The notes under the pieces were generated by a model. That model was not told the DNA's origin. It saw only the letters and a list, made by a program, of their open reading frames with translations, and made no database searches. Position numbers and translations under genes: made by a program. From the NCBI RefSeq assembly GCF_003435375.1, contig NZ_QWGL01000004.1:1-64000 (forward strand): a stretch of DNA of 64,000 nucleotides, in the 5' to 3' direction. Each line of letters begins with the position of its first letter. Position 1 is the stretch's first letter. Positions 53,147-62,751 of this stretch are shown here, piece by piece. The DNA is from Clostridium sp. AM34-11AC. Its GTDB lineage: Bacteria > Bacillota > Clostridia > Lachnospirales > Lachnospiraceae.

Positions 53147-54169
53147 ATGGATAAGAATTCTTTCGATCTGATCACATTTGGCGAGATTATGCTGCGTCTC
53201 TCCCCGCCGCGCCATGCCCGCATCGTCGATGGCGATATTTTTGAAAAACGTGCCGGCGGAGCAGAACTCAACGTTGCTTCCGGCGTTGCCCTTTTGGGAC
53301 TTCGTACCGGTATCGTTTCCAAGCTTCCGCAGAATGAGCTCGGAACTTTTATCAAGAACAGGATCCGTTTTGTCGGAGTATCCGATGACTATCTGGTCTA
53401 CGATGATTCGCCGGACGCAAGACTCGGTCTCTACTACTACGAGATGGGCGCCGCTCCGAGAAAGCCTACGATCGTGTATGACCGCCACCAGGCTTCCGTC
53501 ACAAGGATCAAGATGAGCGAGATCCCGGAGGACATCTACCACTCCGCGAGAATGTTCCACACAAGCGGAATCTCCCTAGCGCTCTGCCAGAACATGCAGA
53601 ATGTCGCTGTGGAGCTGATCCGCAGATTCAAATCTGCCGGGGCTACGATCTCCTTCGACGTAAACTACCGTGCGAACTTATGGGGTGAGGAGGAAGCGAG
53701 AAAAACCATCGAGGAGATCCTTCCGTTAGTCGATGTCCTCTTCGTATCTGAGGAGACAAGCCGCCGCATGTTCAAGAAGACCGGTGACCTGAAGGATATC
53801 ATGAAGAGCTATGCCACTGATTACGGCGTAAAGATCGTTGCCACCACCCAGCGCACGGTCATCAGCCCGAGAAAACACAACTTCACCTCCATCGTCTACG
53901 ATGCCCGCTCCGATAAATTTTACACGGAAGCGCCGTACAACGATATCGACGTGATCGACCGCATCGGTTCCGGTGATGCCTATGTCGCTGGTGTTCTCTT
54001 CGGTCTCTTAAAATATGGAGATCCGGAAAAGGCCATGCAGTTCGGAAACGCCACATCCAGCGTCAAGAACACCGTTCCGGGCGACCTCCCGTCCTCTGAC
54101 TTCAAGGAAATCGACCGGATCATCCATGAGCATCATTCCACAGGACCTGTCAGTGAGATGAACCGGTAA
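53147..54169 (+). CDS. kdgK: PfkB-family sugar kinase, KDG kinase-like
   Basis: A 340-residue ribokinase-fold enzyme: ITFGEIMLRLSPP start, FEKRAGGAELNVASGVALLG (glycines that bind sugar) and the anion hole GSGD (274-277, catalytic Asp277). Its opening is like 2-keto-3-deoxygluconate kinases, which feed ketodeoxygluconate to the Entner-Doudoroff-type aldolase. The substrate is not certain; other PfkB sugars remain possible. GGAGG precedes the ATG. It has its own promoter and terminator (monocistronic). Confidence 0.78.
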   Translation: MDKNSFDLITFGEIMLRLSPPRHARIVDGDIFEKRAGGAELNVASGVALLGLRTGIVSKLPQNELGTFIKNRIRFVGVSDDYLVYDDSPDARLGLYYYEMGAAPRKPTIVYDRHQASVTRIKMSEIPEDIYHSARMFHTSGISLALCQNMQNVAVELIRRFKSAGATISFDVNYRANLWGEEEARKTIEEILPLVDVLFVSEETSRRMFKKTGDLKDIMKSYATDYGVKIVATTQRTVISPRKHNFTSIVYDARSDKFYTEAPYNDIDVIDRIGSGDAYVAGVLFGLLKYGDPEKAMQFGNATSSVKNTVPGDLPSSDFKEIDRIIHEHHSTGPVSEMNR

Positions 54170-54194
54170 TTACAAATTTGCTCCGTATGAGAGA

Positions 54195-54228
54195 AAAGGT
54201 CTGAGTTTCAGCAGAAATCAGACCTTTT
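54195..54228 (+). terminator. Terminator of the sugar kinase
   Basis: AAAGGTCTGA (54195-54204) and TCAGACCTTT (54218-54227). Confidence 0.8.
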
Positions 54229-54324
54229 TCTTCCAAATTTTTCTTTTTAAATCGATCTGATATACCGTTCTGATGCCGCCGAAAAATTGTTGCCAATAGT
54301 TTGTTTCGAGTACGCGACAACCGA

Positions 54325-54367
54325 AAAATGCCGTGAGAAGGTTGCTTTTACCTCTCACGGCATTTTT
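54325..54367. terminator. Bidirectional terminator
   Basis: AATGCCGTGAG-aAGGT pairs with ACCTCTCACGGCATT around a short loop, followed by T5. It ends the surface-protein gene on the other strand. Confidence 0.75.
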
Positions 54368-54378
54368 ATTATACTCTT

Positions 54379-56241
54379 TTACAGATCCAGATCGATAAAC
54401 TCGAAATCATCATCATCCTCGTTCCTCTTCTCAGCCGGTGCCGCTTTCGGCGCTGCCTTCGCGGCCTCCTTCGCGAGGTTCTTTGACAGATCTTTTTCCA
54501 TATCCGCCACATTCTTTCTCACCGGTCTCTCCGGAGTGTCTGTTCTCTCTGGAACATTCTCTGTCCTCACAGCTTCCCGTCTCTTCGCTGCCGGACGGCG
54601 TGTCTCGGCTGCCTCCGGTCTTCTTCGCGGGATCTGGATTTCTTCCTCTTCCTCATCGAAAAGTTCTTCCCGGCGGGCAGCCGGTCTGGACGCAGTTCTT
54701 CTCTCCGGCGCTTTCGCGGACTTTCCAGTCTTCTGAGCCTTTTTCGGCTCAGACTTTCTGTTTTTCCGTCCACCCTCGTAGTCACCGTAATCGTCATCAT
54801 ATCCGTCACGGTCCGGATTCTTCGGTGCCTTCGGCTTTCTGAGTAAGAGAACGATAATGATGATCACTAAGAGAATACTGAGTGCAAAAAGTCCGATCAC
54901 GAACATTCCGCGGATCTCGTAATCCTTAAGCAGACTGTTGTAATCCTCAGCAACCTTTAAGTACTTGCTTCGGGCATCCGCTGCGTCCGGATCCTGGAAA
55001 TAACGCTGAAGTGTCATCTCTTTCTGATCGTATCGGTAGAAACCTTCCTCACCATTCTCGTTGCGTCCGTAAACGACACAGTACTCTGGTGCAGAATCTC
55101 CGCTGTCTTTCCAGATCCAGCCGTGGACTGTGTGATCTCCAATATCGATGGTGCACTCAGCAAAACCGTCCGGGAGCGCTGTTCCCTCCGGGATGCACTC
55201 AGGCGGAAGCACTACGACTGTCTTCTCTGCCATCTTCACGACTACATAAGCGGATAAAGCACCGGTCTCGCTGTTGTATACAAAGAAGTCCCCGTTGCCG
55301 GAATCATCTGTCATATAAAGTAAGGTCATTCCAGAGTCATCTGTAGCTGCCTTTACGCTTCTGCCCTCATACTCGATCTCCGTCGCTGTAAATCCTGACG
55401 GAAGTTCAGAATCATCAAAGGTATCCGCAACAGTCCAGCTGCCGTCCTCACCGATGACCCCTGCGTTTGTCTCTGCGGAACCCGCATCTGTCTCACCGTT
55501 GGAAGCCGCTGCATCGTCAGACTTTGTGACCATGATGGTGTAGGTCTTTGTTGTCTCCCCATCCTCCGCTGTTACGGTACAGGTGATAGTGTTCTCTCCG
55601 TCCTGGAGATCATCATTTCCGCTGACAGCCACCTTCGCGCCGCCGTCCTTTGCCGGCGCACTGACCGTGATGGATGTCACATCACTGGGAACTGCAGCGG
55701 TATACTCGGTCACATCCGCGGCGAACGCAGGTTTTAAAGTACCCGGTGAGATCGTGAGGGACGCTAAGGACGCGTCCTTGGAAGAAGTATCCGCCGCATT
55801 GATCTTTACGGAAGAACTTCCAATATGGTCGAGAGTCACTGCTTTGGAGTCGGCATCGTAAACTTCCTGGGATTTCACCGTGATAGAGGAAGTTCCAGCC
55901 TTTAAGGCATTAAATTTTAATGTAAAGCTGAACGTCTTCTGGTCCGCAGCCTCCGCAGAACCGATGACGCGGACAGATCCTGCTCCGCCATTGGAGTTCG
56001 TGCCGCTGACAAATTCAAGGGCATCCGCATCATACTGAAGCATCACATCGGAGGAACCGAGTGCTGCATCCGCGGCAATCTTCATCGTGACGGATATCTG
56101 GTCTCCCACCGAAGCGGTCGGGTCGGAAAATGAAAGTTTTCCGCTGGCCGCAAATGAAACCACCACACCAGCCGGCAGCAGCATGACCATCAGCGCGAAC
56201 GCCAACAGCCCCGCCGCCAGTTTTTTCATGTATTTATTCAT
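54379..56241 (-). CDS. Cohesin-type surface protein with cytoplasmic charged tail
   Basis: A 620-residue protein. A signal peptide (about 1-32) precedes a cohesin-like beta domain (about 33-150), a cadherin-like beta-sandwich (about 157-245), a further extracellular part, one membrane segment (about 444-467) and a charged cytoplasmic tail ending in DDDDFEFIDLDL. The tail has Arg/Pro/Glu repeats. It follows the glucosaminidase gene by 124 bp. Both share the cadherin-like module, so they may act together at the wall. AGGAGA precedes the ATG. No dockerin was seen in the window. Confidence 0.7.
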   Translation of the reverse strand: MNKYMKKLAAGLLAFALMVMLLPAGVVVSFAASGKLSFSDPTASVGDQISVTMKIAADAALGSSDVMLQYDADALEFVSGTNSNGGAGSVRVIGSAEAADQKTFSFTLKFNALKAGTSSITVKSQEVYDADSKAVTLDHIGSSSVKINAADTSSKDASLASLTISPGTLKPAFAADVTEYTAAVPSDVTSITVSAPAKDGGAKVAVSGNDDLQDGENTITCTVTAEDGETTKTYTIMVTKSDDAAASNGETDAGSAETNAGVIGEDGSWTVADTFDDSELPSGFTATEIEYEGRSVKAATDDSGMTLLYMTDDSGNGDFFVYNSETGALSAYVVVKMAEKTVVVLPPECIPEGTALPDGFAECTIDIGDHTVHGWIWKDSGDSAPEYCVVYGRNENGEEGFYRYDQKEMTLQRYFQDPDAADARSKYLKVAEDYNSLLKDYEIRGMFVIGLFALSILLVIIIIVLLLRKPKAPKNPDRDGYDDDYGDYEGGRKNRKSEPKKAQKTGKSAKAPERRTASRPAARREELFDEEEEEIQIPRRRPEAAETRRPAAKRREAVRTENVPERTDTPERPVRKNVADMEKDLSKNLAKEAAKAAPKAAPAEKRNEDDDDFEFIDLDL

Positions 56242-56365
56242 ATTTCTTTATCTCCTATTCCAGCTTTTTCCAGGATGGGCATTATCTTGTTTCCATAATT
56301 TCCGCCTGTACTTCTAAGCATAGTCTTTCCAGAAATGGATCTTCTTATGACCAGATATTCCCATA

Positions 56366-58567
56366 TCAGTTGCCGATCACAAGTTTTCCGCTGCCGGTCG
56401 CGCCCTCCGGATAAGAACCACTCGTTCCCGTCGATGACGTCACTAGCTTTCCAGACCCGGATGCGCCTTCCGGATAAGAGCTCTGTGATCCGGAATTTGT
56501 GCTTCCAGGGCCGGTGGTTCCGGAACTGCTTCCGCTGTTCGATGTTCCGGTCGATCCGCCAGGTCCTACTGTAGATCCGGTCGTCGTAGAGCCCGAGGTC
56601 GAAGAACCTGTGGAGCTTCCTGTCGACGGGGAAACTACGGTGGTGCTGCCGTTTCCGTTTCCTTTCGCAATGGAAACCTGGTATGTGCGGACATCACCGT
56701 TCTCCGCCTTCACCTGAATCTTCACGATCGTCGTTCCGCTTCCGAGACTGATCGATCCTGCTCCACTGACTGCTGCCTTGGAGTCGATTGCCGTTGCACG
56801 GATATTTACAGAGGAAACAGAAGAGTCCACAACGAGATCATACTTCTCCGTATCTTTATTGAAGGTTGGTGTCAGGGAATATCCGTCGATGGTGATTCCT
56901 GACAGCTTGTTGTTCGGGCTTCCCGTTACGGTCGGCTTTGCGCAGGCAGTTTCCGGCATATTGTTGAATACCGGGATCTTGAACACGAGCGCCTGTTTCT
57001 TCATCTCATCCGTATAGGCCCTCGCGAGCTTCGCGCCCTCTCCGGCCGCGCCTTCCACGTTTGTCATATACTGATGTTTGTAAGGGCTGCTGCCCTGCAC
57101 ATTAAACTTCTTTAAATAGAAGGTATCCTGTCCATTTTTCAGGAAATTCTCACTGTAGTAGGTCGCGCCGCCGATGATGGACTTCTCGATAGAATTCCAC
57201 GGTCTTCCGTAGCTTCCCGACTGGGACGCGTACCAGAGACCTCTCGTGATGGCTGACATGGAGCCGGAGGCGAAAGCGCCGATATTAAAGAAATTATAGT
57301 AACCTTCATAACCTGAGGTCTTTCCCGAAATACTTCCAGATTTACCTGTCCCCTGCTCCTGAAGGATCATAGCGCCAAGGACATACGGGTTGACGCCAGT
57401 CTGGGCCGCCGCCTTCATAATAATATCCACATAAGTCTGTCCCGTCGGTACCGGTGAAGTGTTTGACGCGCCGGTATTGTCATCGGTGATGGCAGACGCG
57501 TCCATTCCCGGACCATACTCTACCTCCGGGAGTGTCGTTGTATACATCTTTCTCTGGCTGATCGTGGAGCTCACCGTAGAGCCCGGCCCCTCAAGGCTCA
57601 CACCCTGATTTCCGCTGCCGGAGCTTATGTTGCCGCTTCCAGAAGGACTTCCGCCGGACGTTCCAGAACTCATTCCCGGTCCGTAGTTTTCCCCCTGCTG
57701 CAGGGAGTCGGAAACTTCAGTATTCGTTTTACTGTTTATGACTGCCGCTGTACCGGACCCCGAAGTCTCCTGGATACTCTGGGCTGCCGTCGTCTCCTCC
57801 GGCGTCTTTTCCAGGAATGTTCCCGTGATCAGGCTCGTAAGTCCCGCTCTCGTCTGGGTATTGCTGTCGAAGGCGTGATGCAGAAACTGGAATACATAGG
57901 TATCGTTTAGGAAATTTCTCGGATCCATATAGTAGGCGACAATGTCCTTGGATGCCGCCACCCAGGAAGAACCGTCGAATCCGGTCCAGGTGCTTGTATT
58001 CCAGTCGTAAGCGCCGTAGTCTGTGGATTTCCAGGATGAAATGCTCGCCTTCGATACCAGATTCGTTCCGACTGCTCCTTCCGCCTCCATCACATCGCTC
58101 CAGTTAAGCCCCGTCTTCTGGGCCTGGAAGACCCAGGTCGGATGTTCCGTGTGAAGGGTCCGCAGAGACGTCTTGTAGCTTTCCGGGAATCCCTGGCTGT
58201 TTAAATAGCTCTCAAAGTTCGCGTCATAGCTGTAGGATACCGGGAATTTGATATAGTCTGAACGGACATAGCCTCCCTGTGTCCCTGAACTGGAGGAAAA
58301 CTGGATCTTATACCAGATCTTCCCGTCGGATCCCGTTGTCTCGGAAACCACTGTCACAGCAGCTCCGTAGGCAAGTTTTTTTACGATAGATCCCGTCGTC
58401 CCCGGTGTACTCCGCACATTCAGAGTCGTGGCATTTACTGTCGCCGAGCCTGTCGCCGCGTATACGGAAGACAGCCCGGATATCATCGTTCCGGTGTGAG
58501 CCGCACAATCTCCCAAAAGGACCGCCCCCAGCATCAGCGCCAGAAATCTTTTTTGTCTCTTTGTCAT
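56366..58567 (-). CDS. SH3-glucosaminidase cell-wall protein
   Basis: A 733-residue secreted protein: signal peptide (about 1-35), bacterial SH3 domain (about 40-105), a Ser/Gly-rich linker, a glucosaminidase-type domain (about 375-530, with the Glu of ILQEQGTGKSG), a cadherin-like domain (about 545-630) and a Ser/Gly/Thr C-terminus with two copies of SYPEGxxGSGKLV. It should cut peptidoglycan. The start at 58567 has GGAG upstream; the ORF open to 58819 is rejected. A near-consensus promoter lies 61 bp before it. Confidence 0.8.
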   Translation of the reverse strand: MTKRQKRFLALMLGAVLLGDCAAHTGTMISGLSSVYAATGSATVNATTLNVRSTPGTTGSIVKKLAYGAAVTVVSETTGSDGKIWYKIQFSSSSGTQGGYVRSDYIKFPVSYSYDANFESYLNSQGFPESYKTSLRTLHTEHPTWVFQAQKTGLNWSDVMEAEGAVGTNLVSKASISSWKSTDYGAYDWNTSTWTGFDGSSWVAASKDIVAYYMDPRNFLNDTYVFQFLHHAFDSNTQTRAGLTSLITGTFLEKTPEETTAAQSIQETSGSGTAAVINSKTNTEVSDSLQQGENYGPGMSSGTSGGSPSGSGNISSGSGNQGVSLEGPGSTVSSTISQRKMYTTTLPEVEYGPGMDASAITDDNTGASNTSPVPTGQTYVDIIMKAAAQTGVNPYVLGAMILQEQGTGKSGSISGKTSGYEGYYNFFNIGAFASGSMSAITRGLWYASQSGSYGRPWNSIEKSIIGGATYYSENFLKNGQDTFYLKKFNVQGSSPYKHQYMTNVEGAAGEGAKLARAYTDEMKKQALVFKIPVFNNMPETACAKPTVTGSPNNKLSGITIDGYSLTPTFNKDTEKYDLVVDSSVSSVNIRATAIDSKAAVSGAGSISLGSGTTIVKIQVKAENGDVRTYQVSIAKGNGNGSTTVVSPSTGSSTGSSTSGSTTTGSTVGPGGSTGTSNSGSSSGTTGPGSTNSGSQSSYPEGASGSGKLVTSSTGTSGSYPEGATGSGKLVIGN

Positions 58568-58627
58568 GTTTTTCTTCTCTCCCACTGCCGATTTCGTGAA
58601 ATTTTGCATAAAATCGACATCATATCC

Positions 58628-58657
58628 ATTATAATGATAAAGGCACTTTTCTGTCAA
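58628..58657 (-). promoter_or_regulatory. SigA promoter of the glucosaminidase gene
   Basis: TTGACA (58652-58657), an 18-bp spacer and TATAAT (58628-58633) on the reverse strand. Confidence 0.75.
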
Positions 58658-58780
58658 CCGCGCAGGAGAAACTTCACACAAATTCCAAATATTGCCGCAT
58701 TTTCTTAATAAAAACTTAAAAAAGAAACTATAACCTGCAGAAGCTTCCACCGCCAGTTTCTTTCGAATGCATGACAGCAC

Positions 58781-58820
58781 AAAAGCCCGGCATCTCCTCA
58801 TGGAAACGCCGGGCCTCATG
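58781..58820 (-). terminator. Terminator of the decarboxylase operon
   Basis: GCCCGGC (58785-58791) and GCCGGGC (58808-58814) with TTTT on the reverse strand, directly after the alpha-subunit gene. Confidence 0.8.
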
Positions 58821-58856
58821 TTTTTTCGTCAATTACACTTCAGATTTACTGCAAAA

Positions 58857-60269
58857 TTATACCGGGTAAGCTTTATTTGCTTTGTCTGCAGTCTTCTGGT
58901 CAACCTTCGTCTGCTGGGCTTCACGGTACTCGAAGAAGTCTTTTGCTACAGCCGGGAACAGAGCATAGGATAATACATCCTCATCCTGCTGCTTCCACTG
59001 TGCGCATTCCTTCTCGAATTTCGGTAACTGCGGCTCGATCAGATCTGCTGGACGACAGGTGATCGGAGTCGCGTCACCGATGATCTTCTTCTGGACTTCT
59101 TTGTTGAACGGTTTCACCGTCTTACCAAATTCACCCATCATGATCTTCTTGGACTCCTTCGGAACCATCTTATATCTCTCGCCGGCAAGAACGTTCATGA
59201 CAGCCTGTGTGCCAACGATCTGGGAGGACGGAGTTACAAGCGGCGGCTCACCGAAGTCTTTTCTTACTCTCGGGATCTCCTCAAGCACTGCGCGGTACTT
59301 GTCTTCCTGACCAGCTTCCTTTAACTGGGAAACAAGGTTGGAAAGCATTCCGCCCGGTACCTGATACTGGAGCGTCTTGATGTTTACACCGAGAACCTTC
59401 GGGTTCAGAAGGCCGCTCTTTAAAGCTTCCTCACGGATCGGTGTGAAGTAATCGGTGATCTCTGCAAGCAGATTCTGGTCATAGCCAGTATCATACTTGG
59501 TGCCGCGGAATGTCTCAACCATAACTTCAGTTGCCGGCTGGGATGTACCGAGAGCCAGCGGAGACATTGCGCAGTCAATGATATCGCAGCCTGCTTCCAC
59601 AGCCTTTAAATATGTCATGGAAGCAACACCGGAGGTATAGTGCGTGTGCAGGTCGATCGGCAGCTTTGTACCCTGTTTTAATGCCGTAACAAGCTCAGTA
59701 GCCGCATACGGAGTTAACAGACCTGCCATATCCTTGATGCAGAGGGAATCAGCGCCCATGCTCTCGATCTCGGAAGCGATATTCTTCCAGTAATCAAGTG
59801 TATACGCATCGCCTAATGTATAGCAAAGGGCGATCTGGGCATGTCCGCCTTCCTTTTTTGTTGCCTTAACGGCAGTCTCAAGGTTTCTGATATCATTCAG
59901 GCAGTCAAAAATACGGATAATATCAATACCATTTGCGATGGATTTCTGTACAAAGTACTCAACCACATCATCTGCATAATGATTGTATCCAAGGATATTC
60001 TGACCACGGAACAGCATCTGGAGCTTCGTGTTCTTGAATCCAGCTCTCAGTTTTCTGAGTCTCTCCCACGGATCTTCCTTCAGGAAACGCAGGCAGGCAT
60101 CAAAAGTAGCGCCGCCCCAGCATTCTACTGCGTGGTAGCCAACTTTATCCATTTTGTCAACGATCGGAAGCATCTGATCAGTCGTCATTCTTGTTGCAAG
60201 GAGAGACTGATGCGCATCACGAAGAACGGTCTCAACGATCTTAACCGGCTTTTTCTGAACTTCTGCCAT
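58857..60269 (-). CDS. oadA: Oxaloacetate decarboxylase/pyruvate carboxylase-type alpha subunit
   Basis: A 470-residue carboxyltransferase of the HMGL/PYC_OADA type: KIVETVLRDAHQSLLATRM (9-27), DLHTHYTSGVASMTYLKAVEAGCD (metal His-x-His near 208) and the C-terminal conserved domain. There is no biotin domain; the C-terminus ends after residue 470, so it relies on the separate carrier at 61523. It transfers CO2 between oxaloacetate and biotin. AGGAGG precedes the ATG. It is the last gene of the operon. Confidence 0.85.
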   Translation of the reverse strand: MAEVQKKPVKIVETVLRDAHQSLLATRMTTDQMLPIVDKMDKVGYHAVECWGGATFDACLRFLKEDPWERLRKLRAGFKNTKLQMLFRGQNILGYNHYADDVVEYFVQKSIANGIDIIRIFDCLNDIRNLETAVKATKKEGGHAQIALCYTLGDAYTLDYWKNIASEIESMGADSLCIKDMAGLLTPYAATELVTALKQGTKLPIDLHTHYTSGVASMTYLKAVEAGCDIIDCAMSPLALGTSQPATEVMVETFRGTKYDTGYDQNLLAEITDYFTPIREEALKSGLLNPKVLGVNIKTLQYQVPGGMLSNLVSQLKEAGQEDKYRAVLEEIPRVRKDFGEPPLVTPSSQIVGTQAVMNVLAGERYKMVPKESKKIMMGEFGKTVKPFNKEVQKKIIGDATPITCRPADLIEPQLPKFEKECAQWKQQDEDVLSYALFPAVAKDFFEYREAQQTKVDQKTADKANKAYPV

Positions 60270-60335
60270 TTTATTATCCTCCTACCGGGAGATCTGCCCG
60301 GGCAGACCTCCCTATATTAAAAGTTTCGGTTCCAA

Positions 60336-61484
60336 TTAAACTCCGAAGATAGCCATGAAGGTACCTGCAGCAACTGCTGTACCGATAACGCCGGCTACGT
60401 TCGGTCCCATTGCGTGCATAAGAAGGAAGTTTGTCGGATCTGCCTCAGAACCAACCTTCTGGGATACACGGGCTGCCATCGGAACTGCGGATACTCCGGC
60501 AGAACCGATTAACGGATTAACCTTACCACCAGTTACCTTGCACATGAGCTTACCAAAGATAACGCCGGCTGCTGTACCGAACGCGAACGCGATAAGTCCA
60601 AGGATAACGATCTTGATAGTTGTAACTTTTAAGAATCTCTCAGCACTTGTTGTAGCGCCAACGGAAAGACCGAGAACGATTACAACGATGTACATAAGAG
60701 CGTTGGAAGCTGTCTCCTGTAACTGTTTAACAACGCCGGACTCACGGAAGAGGTTACCAACCATAAGCATACCAACGAGCGGAGCTGTTGTCGGAAGGAT
60801 CATACAAACTACGATCGTAACGATAACCGGGAAGAGGATCTTCTCAAGTTTGGATACCGGACGAAGCTGTTCCATCTTGATCTTTCTCTCTTCTTCCGTT
60901 GTTAAGAGTTTCATGATCGGCGGCTGAATGATCGGAACGAGAGCCATGTAGGAGTAAGCTGCTACGGCGATCGGTCCCATGAACTCAGTCTGTCCAAGCT
61001 TACCTGCAAGGAAGATGGATGTTGGGCCATCAGCACCACCGATGATGGAGATCGCAGCTGCTGCCTTGTCGTTGAAGCCCATGAAAATAGCCATAAAGTA
61101 AGCGGCGTAGATACCGAACTGAGCGGCAGCGCCTAAAAGGAAGCTCTTCGGGTTAGCGATGAGCGGACCGAAGTCTGTCATCGCGCCGACACCCATGAAG
61201 ATCAGGGACGGGAGAATACTCCACTCGTCCAGTAAATAGAAGTAGTGAAGAAGTCCTCCAACACCGTTGGAAGAATCTTCAATGCTCAGCATAATATCCG
61301 GATAGATATTTACGAGCAGCATACCAAAGGAAATCGGCACAAGAAGAAGCGGCTCGAACCCTTTACCGATTGCAAGGTAAAGGAAGATACACGCAACTAA
61401 GATCATGATCAGGTTTCCTACGCTTAAGTTCAGGAATGCTGTCTGCTGAAGAAGATTCAAAAGTGTATTTTGAATGTATTCCAT
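60336..61484 (-). CDS. oadB: Na+-transporting decarboxylase beta subunit
   Basis: A 382-residue integral membrane protein, about ten helices. [20 protein letters not shown] and [20 protein letters not shown] contain the GGADGPT Na+/decarboxylation site of OadB/GcdB/MmdB. It decarboxylates carboxybiotin and pumps Na+. TGGAGG precedes the ATG. Substrate specificity comes from the alpha subunit, so this may serve several. Confidence 0.92.
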   Translation of the reverse strand: MEYIQNTLLNLLQQTAFLNLSVGNLIMILVACIFLYLAIGKGFEPLLLVPISFGMLLVNIYPDIMLSIEDSSNGVGGLLHYFYLLDEWSILPSLIFMGVGAMTDFGPLIANPKSFLLGAAAQFGIYAAYFMAIFMGFNDKAAAAISIIGGADGPTSIFLAGKLGQTEFMGPIAVAAYSYMALVPIIQPPIMKLLTTEEERKIKMEQLRPVSKLEKILFPVIVTIVVCMILPTTAPLVGMLMVGNLFRESGVVKQLQETASNALMYIVVIVLGLSVGATTSAERFLKVTTIKIVILGLIAFAFGTAAGVIFGKLMCKVTGGKVNPLIGSAGVSAVPMAARVSQKVGSEADPTNFLLMHAMGPNVAGVIGTAVAAGTFMAIFGV

Positions 61485-61522
61485 GTTAATCCCTCCATGT
61501 GGAATCTGCAGTCAGCAGAAAA

Positions 61523-61918
61523 TTAGTTTAATGTAGCGAGTGTAGCACCCGGCTCTACGGAATCACCAACAGCAACGTTGATTGTTGCAACAGTGCCGTC
61601 CTGCGGAGCAACGATCTCGTTCTCCATCTTCATAGCTTCAAGGATCAGGAGGACCTGACCTCTCTTAACAGCCTGACCTGCAGATGCCTTAACGCCAAGG
61701 ATCTTACCCGGCATCGGAGCTGTAACTGCTACTGCGCCTGCTGCGCCAGCCGGAGCTGCCGGAGCTGCTGCCGGTGCCGGAGCTGCCTTCGGTGCTGCTG
61801 CCGGTGCTGCCTTCGGTGCCGGTGCTGCTGCCTTCGGTGCGGAAGCTGCGCCTGTGAAGCCCTCTTCTACTGTTACTTCATATACATTACCGTTTACTGT
61901 GATTGTATAATTTTTCAT
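61523..61918 (-). CDS. Biotin carboxyl carrier protein of the decarboxylase
   Basis: A 131-residue protein. A short N-terminal beta domain, an Ala/Pro/Lys-rich flexible linker (about 25-60) and the biotinyl domain with EAMKMEN (biotin on Lys97). It shuttles CO2 between the alpha subunits and the beta subunit. AGGAGG precedes the ATG. Confidence 0.93.
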   Translation of the reverse strand: MKNYTITVNGNVYEVTVEEGFTGAASAPKAAAPAPKAAPAAAPKAAPAPAAAPAAPAGAAGAVAVTAPMPGKILGVKASAGQAVKRGQVLLILEAMKMENEIVAPQDGTVATINVAVGDSVEPGATLATLN

Positions 61919-61939
61919 TGTGATTTCCTCCTGATAATA

Positions 61940-62734
61940 TTAATTCCAGTTTCTGTTAGAAACACGTTTGATGGAGCGGACTACAAGTCCGTTGTCAACA
62001 GTCTCTTTTCCCTCATAAGCTGCGATTGCTGCTGTGATCACGGAAACGAGTTCTGTATCATCGGTAAGGTTCTCCTCCTCAGCCGGAGCTGCTGTCGGAG
62101 CCGGTGCTGCTGCAGGGGCCGGAGCTGCCGGTGCTGCCACAGGTGCTGCCGCTGCCGCATTTTTCTTTGCTTTCATCTTCGCCTCAAATACGCTGATGTA
62201 TTTGAACATGCTGATCAGCCAGCTGATGAAGATCAGGACTGCGAATACAACGCCCATACCCATTAAGGTATTCATTCCGGCTTTCGCCATCTTCTCGCCT
62301 GTTGTGTAAACCGGGGAGAAGGAAATTGTCTCAACTTTGCTGAGATCTTCGTCCGCGATCAGAGTGAATTCCATCGCTCTCTTCTCGTAAACGGTGTTCA
62401 TTCTTGCGATATAGCCGTCATCACCTTTTGTAACGACTGCTGTCTCGCTGGAAACGAACGCGCCAAGGTCATCCTTAATGGAATCCCAGGATTTTAACGC
62501 ATTCTCCATAACAGTATCTTTGTTCTTTACGCTTGTTGCAAGGGCCTGTTCGATGGAAGCATCATCCATCTGGTTGAACAGATCCAGGTACTGCTGGGAG
62601 CCGGACTGCATCGCCATTTCGATCTGCGGATCGATTGTTTCAGCGGTGTCAGCGGCTGCAGAGCATCCTGCAAGCGCGAAGAGACAAACTGCCATGCAGA
62701 GTGCAAGCCAGATTCTTCTAATTCTCTGTTTCAT
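61940..62734 (-). CDS. oadG: Enlarged gamma subunit OadG with a lipoprotein N-terminus
   Basis: A 264-residue protein. The first 24 residues are a lipoprotein signal with LAGC (Cys24). An extracellular domain (about 30-150, DUF3887-like in look) follows, then a membrane helix (about 158-180, LMGMGVVFAVLIFISWLISMFKYI), an Ala/Pro linker and the short C-terminal domain ending VVRSIKRVSNRNWN, which is typical of OadG. Usual OadG is about 80-120 residues, so this is an enlarged form. It should anchor and assemble the pump. Confidence 0.75.
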   Translation of the reverse strand: MKQRIRRIWLALCMAVCLFALAGCSAAADTAETIDPQIEMAMQSGSQQYLDLFNQMDDASIEQALATSVKNKDTVMENALKSWDSIKDDLGAFVSSETAVVTKGDDGYIARMNTVYEKRAMEFTLIADEDLSKVETISFSPVYTTGEKMAKAGMNTLMGMGVVFAVLIFISWLISMFKYISVFEAKMKAKKNAAAAAPVAAPAAPAPAAAPAPTAAPAEEENLTDDTELVSVITAAIAAYEGKETVDNGLVVRSIKRVSNRNWN

Positions 62735-62751
62735 ATTTCAGCCACCTCATA

